Part shown: piece after piece, positions 1 to 64,000 of the stretch
Layout of the letters: every line of letters begins with the position of its first letter
How positions within the stretch are numbered: position 1 is the stretch's first letter
Source: Amorphochlora amoebiformis
Taxonomy: Eukaryota > Cercozoa > Chlorarachniophyceae
Direction of reading: 5' to 3'
DNA length: 64,000 nt
Assembly (NCBI GenBank): GCA_054601695.1
Contig: BAAHQB010000047.1
Span: forward strand, 806,001 to 870,000
Notes under the pieces: generated by a model
Told to the model about the DNA's origin: nothing
Databases searched by the model: none
Seen by the model: the letters and a program-made list of their open reading frames with translations, nothing else
Made by a program: the position numbers and the translations under genes

Positions 1-8
1 TATATAAG

Positions 9-92
9 GTAAACTCAAGCGATGAATTCAAAGTTCAAGAAGAGTCAGATGAGAAAGAAAAGAAAAATGACAAGACAAACAAGATCGATTAG
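9..92 (+). CDS. Terminal exon of an unidentified gene (3' part only)
   Basis: The window opens with tatataag followed by an open 27-codon stretch ending in TAG at 90-92. Read in phase 0 it begins VNSSDEFKVQEESDEK and continues with lysine, asparagine and aspartate to the stop. The AG at 7-8 after a TA tract is a normal acceptor for this locus. The highly charged, low-complexity tail gives no family. The gene lies to the left of the window and is convergent with the CorA-like gene, whose stop is at 740-742. The CDS reading is inferred from the acceptor, the open frame and the non-repetitive composition. Confidence 0.5.
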   Translation, partial: VNSSDEFKVQEESDEKEKKNDKTNKID

Positions 93-739
93 CCTCAAGA
101 TCGAACTAGAACAAAACAGAACAGAAAAATCCTTCTCAGATTCGTCTCGAGAATGCAGAAAATCCTTCTCAGATCAGTCTCTCTGAAAAAAAAAAAGCAG
201 GAAATCCTTCTCAGATTATGTTTCAACACATATTTCTCCTTTTGATATCTTGTGTGAGATCGATCCTTGTCAGAAAAAGTTTTCAATTCGAAACTTTAAG
301 CGTGCCCGCTAACACAGTTTAAGTCTACCAGATCGAGATGTCTTAAATATAGTGTTTTTAAGAGTCTCAGATATTGGGAGTTTCTTGGCTGTTACTGAGC
401 TAGCGCTATATATACATACATATATACATACATATACACATACATATGTGTGTGTGTGTTGGGTGTACATGCATACACTAGATGATGCTTGATAAAAGTT
501 TTAACCATTGATTAGAAAAGCTTGGTACATTAAAAACTTAAAACTTTACATATATTCGAATCGTATAATTTGCCAAGTATCTCTTCATTTTTTCCTAATT
601 ATACAATCAGTAATCCAGTATGTACATCAACAACCGTTAATTACTAGACAAAAAAATTTGCTGATAAACTTCATGCATATCAAAAGCTAGAAACTGACTG
701 CAGAAAGTTGAAACAGTGGTTCTATTTAGTCTATTTAGT
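93..739. other. Convergent intergenic region between two 3' ends
   Basis: About 650 bp separate the + strand stop at 90-92 from the - strand stop at 740-742. The left part has three direct copies of a unit containing aatccttctcagat (about 125-220), two of them joined by A-rich sequence, which look like 3'-UTR duplications. A short TATACA/CA microsatellite lies at about 408-460. I see no further coding signal. Confidence 0.5.
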
Positions 740-27188
<26,449 letters not shown>

Positions 27189-27189
27189 C

Positions 27190-28010
27190 TTAGGTTAGGG
27201 TTAGGGTTAGGGTTAGGGTTAGGGTTAGGGTTAGGGTTAGGGTTAGGGTTAGGGTTAGGGTTAGGGTTAAGTTTAGGGTTAGGGTTAGGGTTAAGGCTAG
27301 CGTTAGTGTTAAGGCTAGAGTTAGGGTTAGGGTTAGGGTTAAGGCTAGCGTTACGGTTAGGGTTAGGGTTAAAGCTAGGGTTAAGGCTAGTGTTCGGGTT
27401 AGGGTTAGGGTTAGGGTTAGCATTAGGGTTTGGGTTAGGGTTAGGGTTAAGGCTAGCGCTAGTGTTAGGCTTAGGGTTAAGGCTAGGGTTAAGGCTAGCG
27501 TTAGGGTTAGGGTTAGGGTTAGGGTTAGGGTTAGGGTTAGGGTTAGGGTTAGGGTTAAGGCTAGCGTTAGGGTAGGGTTAAGGTTAGGGTTAAGGCTAGC
27601 GGGGTTAGTGTTACGGTTAGCGTTAGGGTTTGGTTAGCGTTATGGTTGGGGTGAGGATTTAGGTTAGCGTTATCCTTAGGGTTAGGGTCAGAGTTACAGG
27701 GTTAGGGTCAGGGTTAGGGTTAGGGTTAAGGTTAAGGCGAGGGTTACGGTTAGGGTTAGGGTTAAGGCTAGGGTTAGGGTTAGGGTTAGGGTTAGGGTTA
27801 GTGTTAGGGTTAGGTTAGCGTTAAGGTTAGGGTTAGGGTTAAGGCTGGTTCGGCCTCGGGCTAGCGTTAGGGTTAGGGTTAGGGTTAAGGCTAGGGTTAG
27901 GGTTAGGGTTAGATTTAAGGTTAGGGTTAGGTTTAGGTTTGGGGTAAGGGTTAGGGTTGAGGTTAAGATTAGGGCTAGGGTTAGGGTTAGGGTTAGGGTT
28001 AGGGTTAAAG
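27190..28010 (+). repeat. Long degenerate TTAGGG array
   Basis: About 820 bp. Perfect TTAGGG at 27190-27270 grades into copies carrying gttaaggctagcg variants that recur together, again showing internal amplification. On the - strand its left end supplies the cctaag acceptor of exon 27188-27133. The region between CorA's first recognised exon and the divergent + strand islands lies in or beyond this array. Confidence 0.85.
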
Positions 28011-28249
28011 GTTCTGAATGGGAGCATTGTTTGTATTTGCGTAAGTCCATATATAAACATAAGATATGTATATAAGTAAAGAGGTATATATGTTTGTGTG
28101 TGGTATATATTATTGCATGGTTTGAACTGTATATATGTCAATGTTTATGATATAAGCATGTATGTTTTCGTGTTGTAGATACCATTGCATATTTTATTGT
28201 TGTGCGTGTTTACACTTACGTGTATGTATGTGTGGTTTTCCATCTATGC

Positions 28250-28324
<75 letters not shown>

Positions 28325-28500
28325 ATTATATAAAGTATGAATATATGTGCACCGATATTCACACGTACATGTCTGTTTAATACATATACATATATATATA
28401 TATATATATATTATAAATCTGGACATACGTATGCATACACGCATGTTTATCACGTTTCATACATACAAATGTATATTCTTTGCATATATACATAAATATT

Positions 28501-28572
<72 letters not shown>

Positions 28573-28576
28573 CATA

Positions 28577-28623
<47 letters not shown>

Positions 28624-29320
28624 GTATAAATACTCATATATAAATCTAATATATTCCTACGGGTGCATTTATTCCTCCGATCCTCTCATATCTTCCCCAT
28701 TTCGCCATATTTCTTCAAAAACCTAAAAATAGATTCATAAATCAACCCCCCCCCCTCTCAGATCCTATATTACCCCTATTCAGTAATTTTTTTTCCCTTC
28801 CCCCCCCCCCCCCCCCCCCCCGGCTTCAAGAAGACTAGAACCTCTTCCGAAGGCACTCTTCCTCGACGTGGAATGTGTCCCTCGGATGTCCCCTGTGTTA
28901 AGACGTCACAGCGTGACATTCATCACTTGTCACTCGCTTGTGCGTGATTATGTTGGTATGTCACGATTTTGATGGGTTTGACTAGGACTTGCTGGGTGTG
29001 GAGCTCGAAGAGATGAAGGCATCATGGAGGGTACACATGGGCTACGTAGCCATCGTTGAAATTATGAGCTGCGTATATATATATATATATATATATACAA
29101 TATTGGGATTAGGATATTATTCCTACGGGGTTGTTATTGATTTTTTTTTTTTTTTTCGCGGACGGGAACAAACCAGCCTGGAACCCAGCGAAATTGCTAG
29201 AAATTTCTGAGAAAATGATTATTTCTATATATATATATATATATACATGTGAGTCTGTGATATCCAATTGAACGATTAATTATTTTTATGGTTGTTATTG
29301 TCAGTAACTTTATTATATTT

Positions 29321-29357
<37 letters not shown>

Positions 29358-29472
29358 TATATATATATATATATATAATGATATATATTTATATATAATT
29401 ATTAATAAAAATATATATACACATACATATATATTTATATATATACACATACACATATACATAATTATATAT

Positions 29473-29524
<52 letters not shown>

Positions 29525-30885
29525 CTGCGAGCCAATATTAATATTACCCAAGAAAACCCAGTTTAATTTTTTTTTTTTAAAAAAAAATAGAAGGATACCA
29601 CAACGCCGTGTTCCCGCCTGGTCCCCCACGGCAGTACTAACGAGTCCCAACGACGCTTGACTTCCGAGTTCGGCAGGGATCGGGTGTATTAGCCGTGGTA
29701 TGGTGGTATCCGTAGAAGCTATGTAAATTATTTCATCTTAGAGGGCAATATTATTTGAATTCAATGACAAAAATTATTTGATCTTAGAGCGCAATATATT
29801 TTTGAATTCGATGACAGTAAATTTACTAAATTTGTGCAATGTTCAATGCTATTTTTCATTCAATTATTTATATCTTCTTGGTGGGACTTGAGATCGAGCA
29901 GATATATTATCACACTGTATTTTCATCAAGCATTTTAAATAAACTAATCATAAAACCAGGGTAGCTCCACACAAACCCGTAAAATACTTTTCTGATCTTA
30001 GGCAATGCTCTCAAACATCGACATATTTACCGTCGGCCTCATGATTCCAGCACTCTGATCGACAACGAATGTCGCTGCTCACCCGCGATATTTAGAAACA
30101 AAACTCTCATGTGATAATTTAAGCTACGTTGTCAGCTGAAATAATTATTTGACACCTTCGGACTTAATTTTTGGAACCTAAATTGAGACATAAAGCCACT
30201 CCATCTTACAGAATGTGTGACAGATCCCACTGTCACGTTAATGAACGTGATCTAAGAAGACGTCACAGAAATGTTCAAGCAATATCGAAAACTTTGGGTA
30301 ATTTATCTGAAAAACATATTAGAGTGTGATACTGCATCCTGTCACATATGGCATTTCTTCGAATCTTCTCAGACGATTTCGCCCAAAAAACATCATGCAT
30401 GGCACCCCATGGGAAGGCCCGGAAGTGACCAGCGAGCTTGGCGAAGGGGGCATTTCAGAAAGCGAAGAGGACGGCGCGCGAGATTTTTTCGTTCTGGACG
30501 AAGAGGAGAAAAGGTTTCTTTAATTTTTCGCACGATTTAGCCAAGATGAGAGGAGGGTGAGTATATTCCGCTGGCTGCTGGGGCTTGGGCTACGTGGGAA
30601 CTCGTGTGCGTGTACGCGTGACTTGAATATGAGATAAAAATACATCAGGAAGTACATAAGGTGAGAGGGAGGGGGGGGGGGCTGGGAATAGATTTGCACA
30701 CGGGAGCATATTGGTGGTCTGTAGGATACGGCGCGAAAAATTACGTAATTTTAAGGAGAGGAAAATCGATAGTGCACATATGTATGTGTGTGTATATGTA
30801 ATGTGTATGTATGCCCATATGTATATAACAGGAGTCCTAGAGGGCCTTTGAAGAGGGCGAGTCTCATTTTGCAGACAGGATATAA
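28011..30885 (+). CDS. Tentative multi-exon gene of unknown function
   Basis: Islands with GT-AG borders and consistent phase: 28011-28040 ([10 protein letters not shown], strong gtaagt donor), 28179-28205 (IPLHILLLC), 28986-29072 (contains [19 protein letters not shown] and ends IVEIMSC), 29113-29129 (DIIPT, 17 nt), 30373-30513 (begins [15 protein letters not shown] and continues acidic, ending FVLDEEEK), 30541-30556 (QDERR), 30649-30660 (EVHK, 12 nt) and 30841-30885 ([14 protein letters not shown] then TAA). The hydrophobic start could be a signal or membrane segment; the rest is strongly acidic. The intron at 30514-30540 would be only 27 nt. Alternatively 30373 reads to a TAA at 30521-30523, and an ATG at 30546 starts a new gene. 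I do not recognise the family. Confidence 0.4.
28735..28820. repeat. Poly-C and T-rich homopolymer tract
   Basis: Runs of nine and about 20 C within T/C-rich sequence. Run length here is likely unreliable. Confidence 0.8.
29593..29711 (-). rRNA. 5S ribosomal RNA gene
   Basis: Read on the - strand, 119 nt start with GGATACCACCATACCACGG and end with GTGTTGTGGTATCC-like pairing sequence, so the two ends form the closed 5S stem (GGATACCAC with GTGGTATCC). The interior holds the conserved core around GAACTCGGAAGTCAAGCG, a GTTAGTACT segment and GGACCAGGCGGGAA, equivalent to the box A and box C internal promoter of eukaryotic 5S genes. About 4 nt past the 3' end is a T run (about 29579-29587) suitable as an RNA polymerase III terminator. 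It is a single copy here, not a tandem array. Confidence 0.93.
29712..30370. other. Unique AT-rich region without assigned gene
   Basis: No simple repeats except a tandem copy of attatttgaattcaatgacaa-type sequence at about 29745-29820. There are two short inverted repeats near 30220-30255 (gtgacagatcccactgtcac and cacgttaatgaacgtg). It lies just upstream of the 5S gene on the - strand and inside or before the tentative + strand gene, so it may hold regulatory sequence. No exon is supported. Confidence 0.4.
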
Positions 30886-31011
30886 TGTCATGTACACACA
30901 TATGTAACACATATACACATATATGAATATATATATATATATATGTATATATGTATATATATATAATATATATATATTACATACATATGTATTGTATACT
31001 GTATGTATTAT

Positions 31012-31046
<35 letters not shown>

Positions 31047-31105
31047 ATATATATATAACATATATGCATATATATATATATATATATATGTATTTATATA
31101 TAATG

Positions 31106-31222
<117 letters not shown>

Positions 31223-31223
31223 C

Positions 31224-31260
<37 letters not shown>

Positions 31261-31338
31261 CTATATATATATATATATATATATATATTGTATATACAAA
31301 TATACTTTTCTATATATATATATATATATATATATGCA

Positions 31339-31375
<37 letters not shown>

Positions 31376-31432
31376 TATGGATCTATATCATATATGTATA
31401 CATGAGAATATACATTTATATCAGTATATAAG

Positions 31433-50919
<19,487 letters not shown>

Positions 50920-50948
50920 GTACAACTAATATATACGTATATATACAC

Positions 50949-50991
<43 letters not shown>

Positions 50992-51018
50992 TAAACATAT
51001 ATATATATATACAGATAA

Positions 51019-51065
<47 letters not shown>

Positions 51066-51113
51066 TATATATACGATATATATATATATATACACATATA
51101 TATATATATATTG

Positions 51114-51383
51114 TTACGGTATAGTTACTAGCTTTAGGGTTCGGGGTAGATATATATTTATCACTCCCAAAAGCTATATACACACATACATATATATACA
51201 TACATATGAATATATACACATGCATACACATACATGTATATATATAGATATATACATATATGTATATATATGTATGTATATATATATATGAATGTATATA
51301 TATATATATATGTATACACACATATATATATTGTACGAATTCAATAAAAATGATACATGCCTGCATTGAACATATATTTGCGC

Positions 51384-51420
<37 letters not shown>

Positions 51421-51577
51421 TGAACCGTACTTTAATATAGAATTATATATATATATATATATATATGTACATACATATATATATATATATAGATGTTATG
51501 TTACATAATACAATACATATACTTATAAACATTTCCATATCGGAATCTATCTATCTAAATATATAAATATATGTATA

Positions 51578-51624
<47 letters not shown>

Positions 51625-51824
51625 TGTTTATATATATATATATATGATATATATATATATATATATTTACATATAGATATTTCAAATTAATACACCACAT
51701 AATACAATACACATATACTTATTATACACACACTTCAATATCAAATACATCTATTATCAAAACACCCATACTGACATTAACAGGAATTCGAACTAGTTCA
51801 AATTCACGACGACCCCGTACACCT
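51114..51824 (-). CDS. 3' exons of an unrecognised gene, convergent with the lipase
   Basis: 51824-51734 reads [20 protein letters not shown] then [10 protein letters not shown], with a ctttag acceptor and gtgtgt donor. 51360-51337 reads ACIIFIEF (atgcag acceptor, gtacaa donor). 51173-51114 reads [19 protein letters not shown] and stop TAA. All joins are phase 0. The product end is hydrophobic and could be membrane-embedded. The last lipase exon seen ends about 195 bp away on the other strand. An alternative is that 51824-51734 runs to a stop after ...VCV. Not recognised. Confidence 0.5.
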
Positions 51825-51839
51825 CTAAAGCCCCCGGCG

Positions 51840-52300
51840 CTCAAAATCTCAACCTCTCGAGATTCTCCAGAGATCTCCCAGGCTCTCTCGCTCTCTTTCT
51901 CACTCTCTGTCTCTCCCTCTTTCCATATCTTTCTCTTCTGTGATCTCGACATTCTCCAGAGATCTCCCAGGCTCTCTCTCGCTCTCTCTCTCCCTCTTTC
52001 CCTTGCTCTTCTGTGATCTCGAGATTCTCCAGAGATCTCCCGGGCTCTCTCTCGCTCTCTTTCTCACTCTCTCTCTCCCTCTTTCCATATCTTGCTCTTT
52101 TGTGATCACATCCTGTCTAAGAGGGACGACACCGCCTTCAGCTAAGGCGCTTTTTTTTTTTCTTGTTTCTCTCCCTCTCTTTTCCAGTTTCTCTCCCTCT
52201 CTTTTCTTCTTTCTCTCCCTCTCTTTCCATCTCGCCCTCTATCTATCTCTCTCTCTCTCTTACTCTCTTGCGACCGCAAATAGGGTGAGGGAGAGATTGA
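51840..52300. repeat. CT-rich region with three copies of a segment of about 90 bp
   Basis: gagattctccagagatctccc plus ggctctctctcgctctcttt and a ctcttctgtgatctcga boundary recur at about 51855-51945, 51945-52020 and 52020-52105. On the - strand this is the GA-rich region upstream of exon 51824-51734. Confidence 0.8.
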
Positions 52301-52402
52301 TGGAGATTGATGGGAGATTGATGGGATATTGATGGGAGATTGATCGGAGGTTGATGGGAGTTTGGAGGTCCGATTTGGTTTCGATGGATTGTATAGGCCT
52401 AC

Positions 52403-52441
<39 letters not shown>

Positions 52442-53017
52442 TATATATATATTATACCGTCGGAGACAGTCTAAACAACGAAATGGGCTACTACACTCTT
52501 AGATTGCCTCTGTTGCGAATTAATTGTCGAGTCCCTAGATAAGATATCCTAGATATCGAGTTTAGGATATCCTATGATTAGGATATCCTAGATATCGATG
52601 TCACATGCGCACGTGTACATGGTACGTGTGTAAGTCATTAACATAAGGTTTTACAGGTTATATGTATGGGAAATACATTCATATGCTAGTTATACGGTCG
52701 GCAATATCCTAGATATCTTGTACTAGTGAATATACTATCGTATGATATCAAAAACTGGATATATATATATATACATATATATCCATGATCAGCTAATACT
52801 TTACAAGCTTTAGTAATACTATACTAGATCATGCAATGATACCGAGATAAAATATATATACATACACATATATCTAGATATATATATATATATATATATA
52901 TATTTGTATTTAATATATACATATATATATATATATATACGTACTAGATAATATATTAGATATAGATATAATATATATATATAAATATATATATACTAGA
53001 TAATATAATAGATATAG

Positions 53018-53058
<41 letters not shown>

Positions 53059-53400
53059 TAGATAATATAATAGATATAGATATAATATATATATATATAT
53101 ATATAGAAATACAAATATAAGATATATTTTCATTTACATATATATATATATATATATATATATCGTATATATATACAAATAAAAGATATATATATTTTCA
53201 TTTACACATATCATTTACACCACTGACATATACATATATATACACACATACATATACATATATATAATTATATATGTATATATAAGACATATACACACAA
53301 ATATAAGATATATTTTCATTTACACATATATCATTTTACACCACTGATAAATCATGAATTACGCAGATCCGAGGCACATATTCTCTATATCTGGACGAAT
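52301..53400. other. Unique and TA-rich sequence, no supported gene
   Basis: 52301-52360 has six copies of gatgggagatt. 52460-52545 has open frames on both strands (+ ending RLPLLRINCRVPR and stop; - DSTINSQQRQSKSVVAHF) and I cannot choose. 52540-52600 has three copies of gatatcctagatatcg. 52940-53110 repeats tactagataatataatagat three times, and 53110-53340 repeats aaatataagatatattttcattta three times. Confidence 0.4.
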
Positions 53401-53404
53401 ACAA

Positions 53405-53926
53405 TGTTAGATTTCCCCCAGATCTCGGAAACCGATAACACTCATCATAACACGGTCTGATAATGCGATAACACGCCGCACGTGTCTGATATTGGCATGA
53501 TATCTTGATGTACCGTCACTAGCGTGTGTCCATGGCATGTCCCACTGAGTGTCTGGTAGATCTAAGAATATTGCGGTCTGAAGACGCCAAGACGGTACTG
53601 ATATGCATGAAATTCGGCTCAAGTCGTCAAGTTTTCATAATGTGAAAAATTCGTATTATTAATACTCGGCGCGCCATTAGCATTACCGAAGAATTGAGAA
53701 AAAGTTTTCTTACAATTAGAGGGTTACTCCGAGACACACAGTTACAGGGTGTCCCTCGCCTGTCCTGTAAGTCAAGTGTCATGCCCCCGGTCTCTGGCAC
53801 TGAATGCACGTTCACCGCGGATGTGTCAGACATCCTGGCTCGGCCGCAGTCAGAGATGCGTCCATGATGCATACGCTGGAACCTAGCTCTCTCAACAACG
53901 AGCAACGGACCCGCCATCGGCAACAA
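53405..53926 (-). CDS. Possible coding segments of the - strand gene upstream of 51824
   Basis: Two adjacent non-repetitive open stretches on the - strand. One (about 53926-53627) includes RARFQRMHHGRISDCGRARM and VHSVPETGGMTLDLQDRRG. The other (about 53640-53405) includes FLDLPDTQWDMPWTHASDG and ALSDRVMMSVIGFRDLGEI then TAA. Composition is balanced and unlike the repeats. Exact borders, phase and whether they are spliced to 51824-51734 are unclear, and no family is recognised. Confidence 0.35.
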
Positions 53927-54208
53927 ACACCCTCTTGTCCTCGGGATAAAAAAAAGTTTCCGAATGGGTTATCTCAACCTCCTTTCAAAGGTACCTCTCT
54001 TCTCTCCCCCCGCCCCCACTTTTCAATGGACTGTAAACAGTGTATCAGCAGTTTAAAAGGAAGACGTGTGTAGCACACAGGTGTGTTTGATTAATTCGCG
54101 GGAGTGAATACTTGTCGTAAAAATCGCGTTCGCGTATGTTGTCTGTTGATGTTTGGGAAGGAGAAGGATTTGTATCCGAGACTGAGAGAGCTCTTTTTCT
54201 GTTTTCAG

Positions 54209-61816
<7,608 letters not shown>

Positions 61817-61864
61817 AATTTGAAAAACCGATAAATTACTGCTACACATCGACAAAAATTACAT

Positions 61865-62671
61865 ATGCTGCCCAAAAAAAAGGAAGAAAAAGATATGGTT
61901 AGGGGAGAGACATGGATGATGATAGCTCAACATGCAAAAAACCGTTGTTTTGCTTTTCTTAACACGTTTCGTACTAAAGAGACGAAAAACTCTTTTGGAA
62001 TCTATCGAGTGACCGAATGCAACAGATTTGAAAATAGTGCTCACCGTGCGTGCATACTTACAATTTGCATTATATTCAGAGCAAAGAGACAAGACACTTG
62101 TGGAATGTTTTGAATGATCGCGTTGAGGAGTTCAAAAGAGTAACCCTAACCCTAACCCTAACCCTAACCCTAACCCTAACCATAACCCTAACCCTAACTC
62201 TAACGAACCTAACCCTAACCATAACCCTAACCCAACCCGAATTCTAAACCGAACCCTAATCCTAGCCCTAACAAACCCTACCTAACCCTAACCGTAACTG
62301 TCATAACCTCAACCAAACCCTAAATCTTTACACAAGCCCTAACCCTAACCCTAACCCTAACCCTAACCCTAACCCTAACCCTTACCCTAATCTTAGCTCC
62401 TAACTCTTGACTCTAACCCTAACCCTAACCTTACGATTCCCCAGACCTTGTTACCCTAACCCAAACTCAACTGCTATTCTAACCCTAATCGTAACTTGTA
62501 TATTAACCCTAACCCTAAGCTACACTACCCGAACCCTAACCCTAAACCTAAGCCTAACCCTGACCCTAACCCTAACCATAACCCTAACCCAAACCCTAAC
62601 CTAAGGCATCTAGGGAACTGAAGTCTACAAGGCTAAGTAAACACCAAAAAGAGCTCGTTCACGCACTTGAG
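61865..62671 (+). CDS. Further exons: new gene or continuation of the PAS gene
   Basis: 61865-62008 (begins MLPKKKEEKDMVRGETW, ends RTKETKNSFGIYR), 62080-62139 (SKETRHLWNVLNDRVEEFKR, attcag acceptor, gtaaccc donor) and 62606-62671 (ASRELKSTRLSKHQKELVHA then LE, cctaag acceptor) are all phase 0. The ATG at 61865 is 48 bp after the PAS stop. Alternatively the PAS exon splices at gtttga (61811) straight to 62080, also in phase 0, which would make these one protein. The sequence is charged and helix-like and not recognised. It continues beyond the window. Confidence 0.55.
62140..62605 (-). repeat. CCCTAA array forming an intron
   Basis: Degenerate CCCTAA from the donor A|GTAACCCTAACC of exon 62080-62139 to the acceptor ccctaacctaag of exon 62606-62671. 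The whole intron is array. Confidence 0.88.
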
Positions 62672-62679
62672 GTGGTTTT

Positions 62680-62770
62680 GCTCTTTCGGATTTCGGACTT
62701 TCGGACTTTCGAACTTTCGGACTTTCGGACTTTCGGACTTTCGGACTTTCGAACTTTCGCACTTTTGTCA
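62680..62770. repeat. 8-bp tandem repeat CGGACTTT
   Basis: About nine copies of cggacttt with occasional cgaacttt, starting shortly after the donor of exon 62606-62671. Confidence 0.85.
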
Positions 62771-62830
62771 CAGTTTTTTTAGGCCCGAAAACATAAATGC
62801 ATACACAATATATGTATATATATATATATG

Positions 62831-62879
<49 letters not shown>

Positions 62880-62880
<1 letters not shown>

Positions 62881-63345
62881 ATATGCATTGTGCACAATCC
62901 TTTCACGTGTACAATACATGATGCATACGTATTCGCATACATATACCATACATACGTTAATATATGGATATGTATTGTACACAAATCCTTTCACGTGTAC
63001 AATACATAATGCATACGTATACGCATACATATACCATACATACGTTAATATATGGATATGTATTGTACACAAATCCTTGCACGTGTACAATACATAATGC
63101 ATACGTATATGCATACATATACCATACATACGTTAATATATGGATATGTATTGTACACAAATCCTTTCACGCGTACAATGCATAATGCATACGTATACGC
63201 ATACATATACCATACATACGTTAATATACGTTAATATATGGACATGTATTGTACACAAACCCTTGCACGTGTACAATACATAGTGCATACGTATACGCAT
63301 ACATATACCATACATACGTATACCATACATACGTTAATATATATC
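62880..63345. repeat. 88-bp tandem repeat, about five copies
   Basis: A unit containing tcctttcacgtgtacaatac, ataatgcatacgtatacgca and catacgttaatatatggaca, with starts about 62880, 62968, 63056, 63144 and 63240. The fourth-to-fifth spacing is about 96 bp because of an extra cgttaatata. Copies are about 95 percent alike. Unlike the echoes there are no (TA)n spacers between units. Confidence 0.9.
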
Positions 63346-63511
63346 CTTCCAATTCATACACACATATACACACATATATATATATTAACTATATATTAAC
63401 AAATATAGTGTATATGTATGTATATAAATGTACACATTTATATGTGTGTATACACATACACGCATATATACATACACATATTACATATATAAATATATAT
63501 ATATATATATA

Positions 63512-63558
<47 letters not shown>

Positions 63559-63651
63559 GTGTGTGTATATAATTGTACATTGTATGCAATTATGTGGTAT
63601 ACAAACACATTATGCATGTAGTTGTACATACGTTATATATACTTATATATT

Positions 63652-63802
<151 letters not shown>

Positions 63803-64000
63803 CAAGTATGTACATTCATATATTTCGCATGTAATAATGCGCGTATATATGTATGTATATAAATGTACACATTTATATATATATATACACATACACGCAT
63901 ACATACATACACATATTATATGTGTATGTATATATATATATATATATATATGTGTATAATATATTATATATATATGTATATATATGTATATATATATATA

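Noticed and set aside
62880-63345. CRISPR array
   Set aside because: The units are 88 bp and whole-unit identical, with no constant repeat and variable spacer pattern, in a eukaryotic intron-rich context.

Overview
This window is nuclear DNA from an intron-rich eukaryote, probably a protist or alga. I cannot place it further. The telomere-type hexamer present is TTAGGG/CCCTAA, and there are spliceosomal GT-AG introns and one eukaryote-type 5S rRNA gene. By eye about three quarters of the window is simple sequence: (TA)n, (TGTA)n/(TACA)n, arrays of TTAGGG or CCCTAA, GA/CT tracts and poly-C runs. Nearly all long open reading frames are translations of this simple sequence (YIYI, LGLG, RVRV, TLTL, CVCV runs) and are not genes.

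The real coding content sits in short unique islands of 12-240 nt between the repeats. Read as exons with GT...AG borders and matching codon phase, they join into recognisable proteins. (1) 9-92 (+) is the terminal exon of an unknown gene. (2) 27188-740 (-) is a CorA-type Mg2+ transporter ending in the YGMNF motif and a second membrane helix, preceded by two EF-hands and a doublecortin-like domain. (3) 28011-30885 (+) is a tentative unrecognised gene, with a 5S rRNA gene on the opposite strand at 29593-29711. (4) About 31433-50919 (+) is a class 3 lipase of the sn1-specific diacylglycerol lipase type, with [20 protein letters not shown] and the catalytic-His region, preceded by an EF-hand-like pair. 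(5) 51824-51114 (-) is an unrecognised hydrophobic gene, convergent with the lipase. (6) 54209-61816 (+) is a PAS-domain gene. (7) 61865-62671 (+) holds further exons, either a new gene or a continuation of the PAS gene.

Two features of the architecture stand out. First, introns are filled with 'exon echoes': partial copies of the neighbouring exon with its splice site, separated by (TA)n. Copies of an exon's 3' end plus donor lie downstream of it, and copies of its acceptor plus 5' end lie upstream. Some echo series become more diverged with distance, and several keep the reading frame with mostly synonymous changes. Second, telomere-hexamer arrays start or stop exactly at splice sites, because GTTAGG/GTAACC can act as donors and TTAG/CCTAG as acceptors. 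Whole introns therefore look built from telomeric or TA repeats. Intergenic spacers look short (tens to hundreds of bp) next to introns of up to about 3 kb.

All exon joins come from reading by hand with phase bookkeeping. Family names rest on motif recognition and were not searched.
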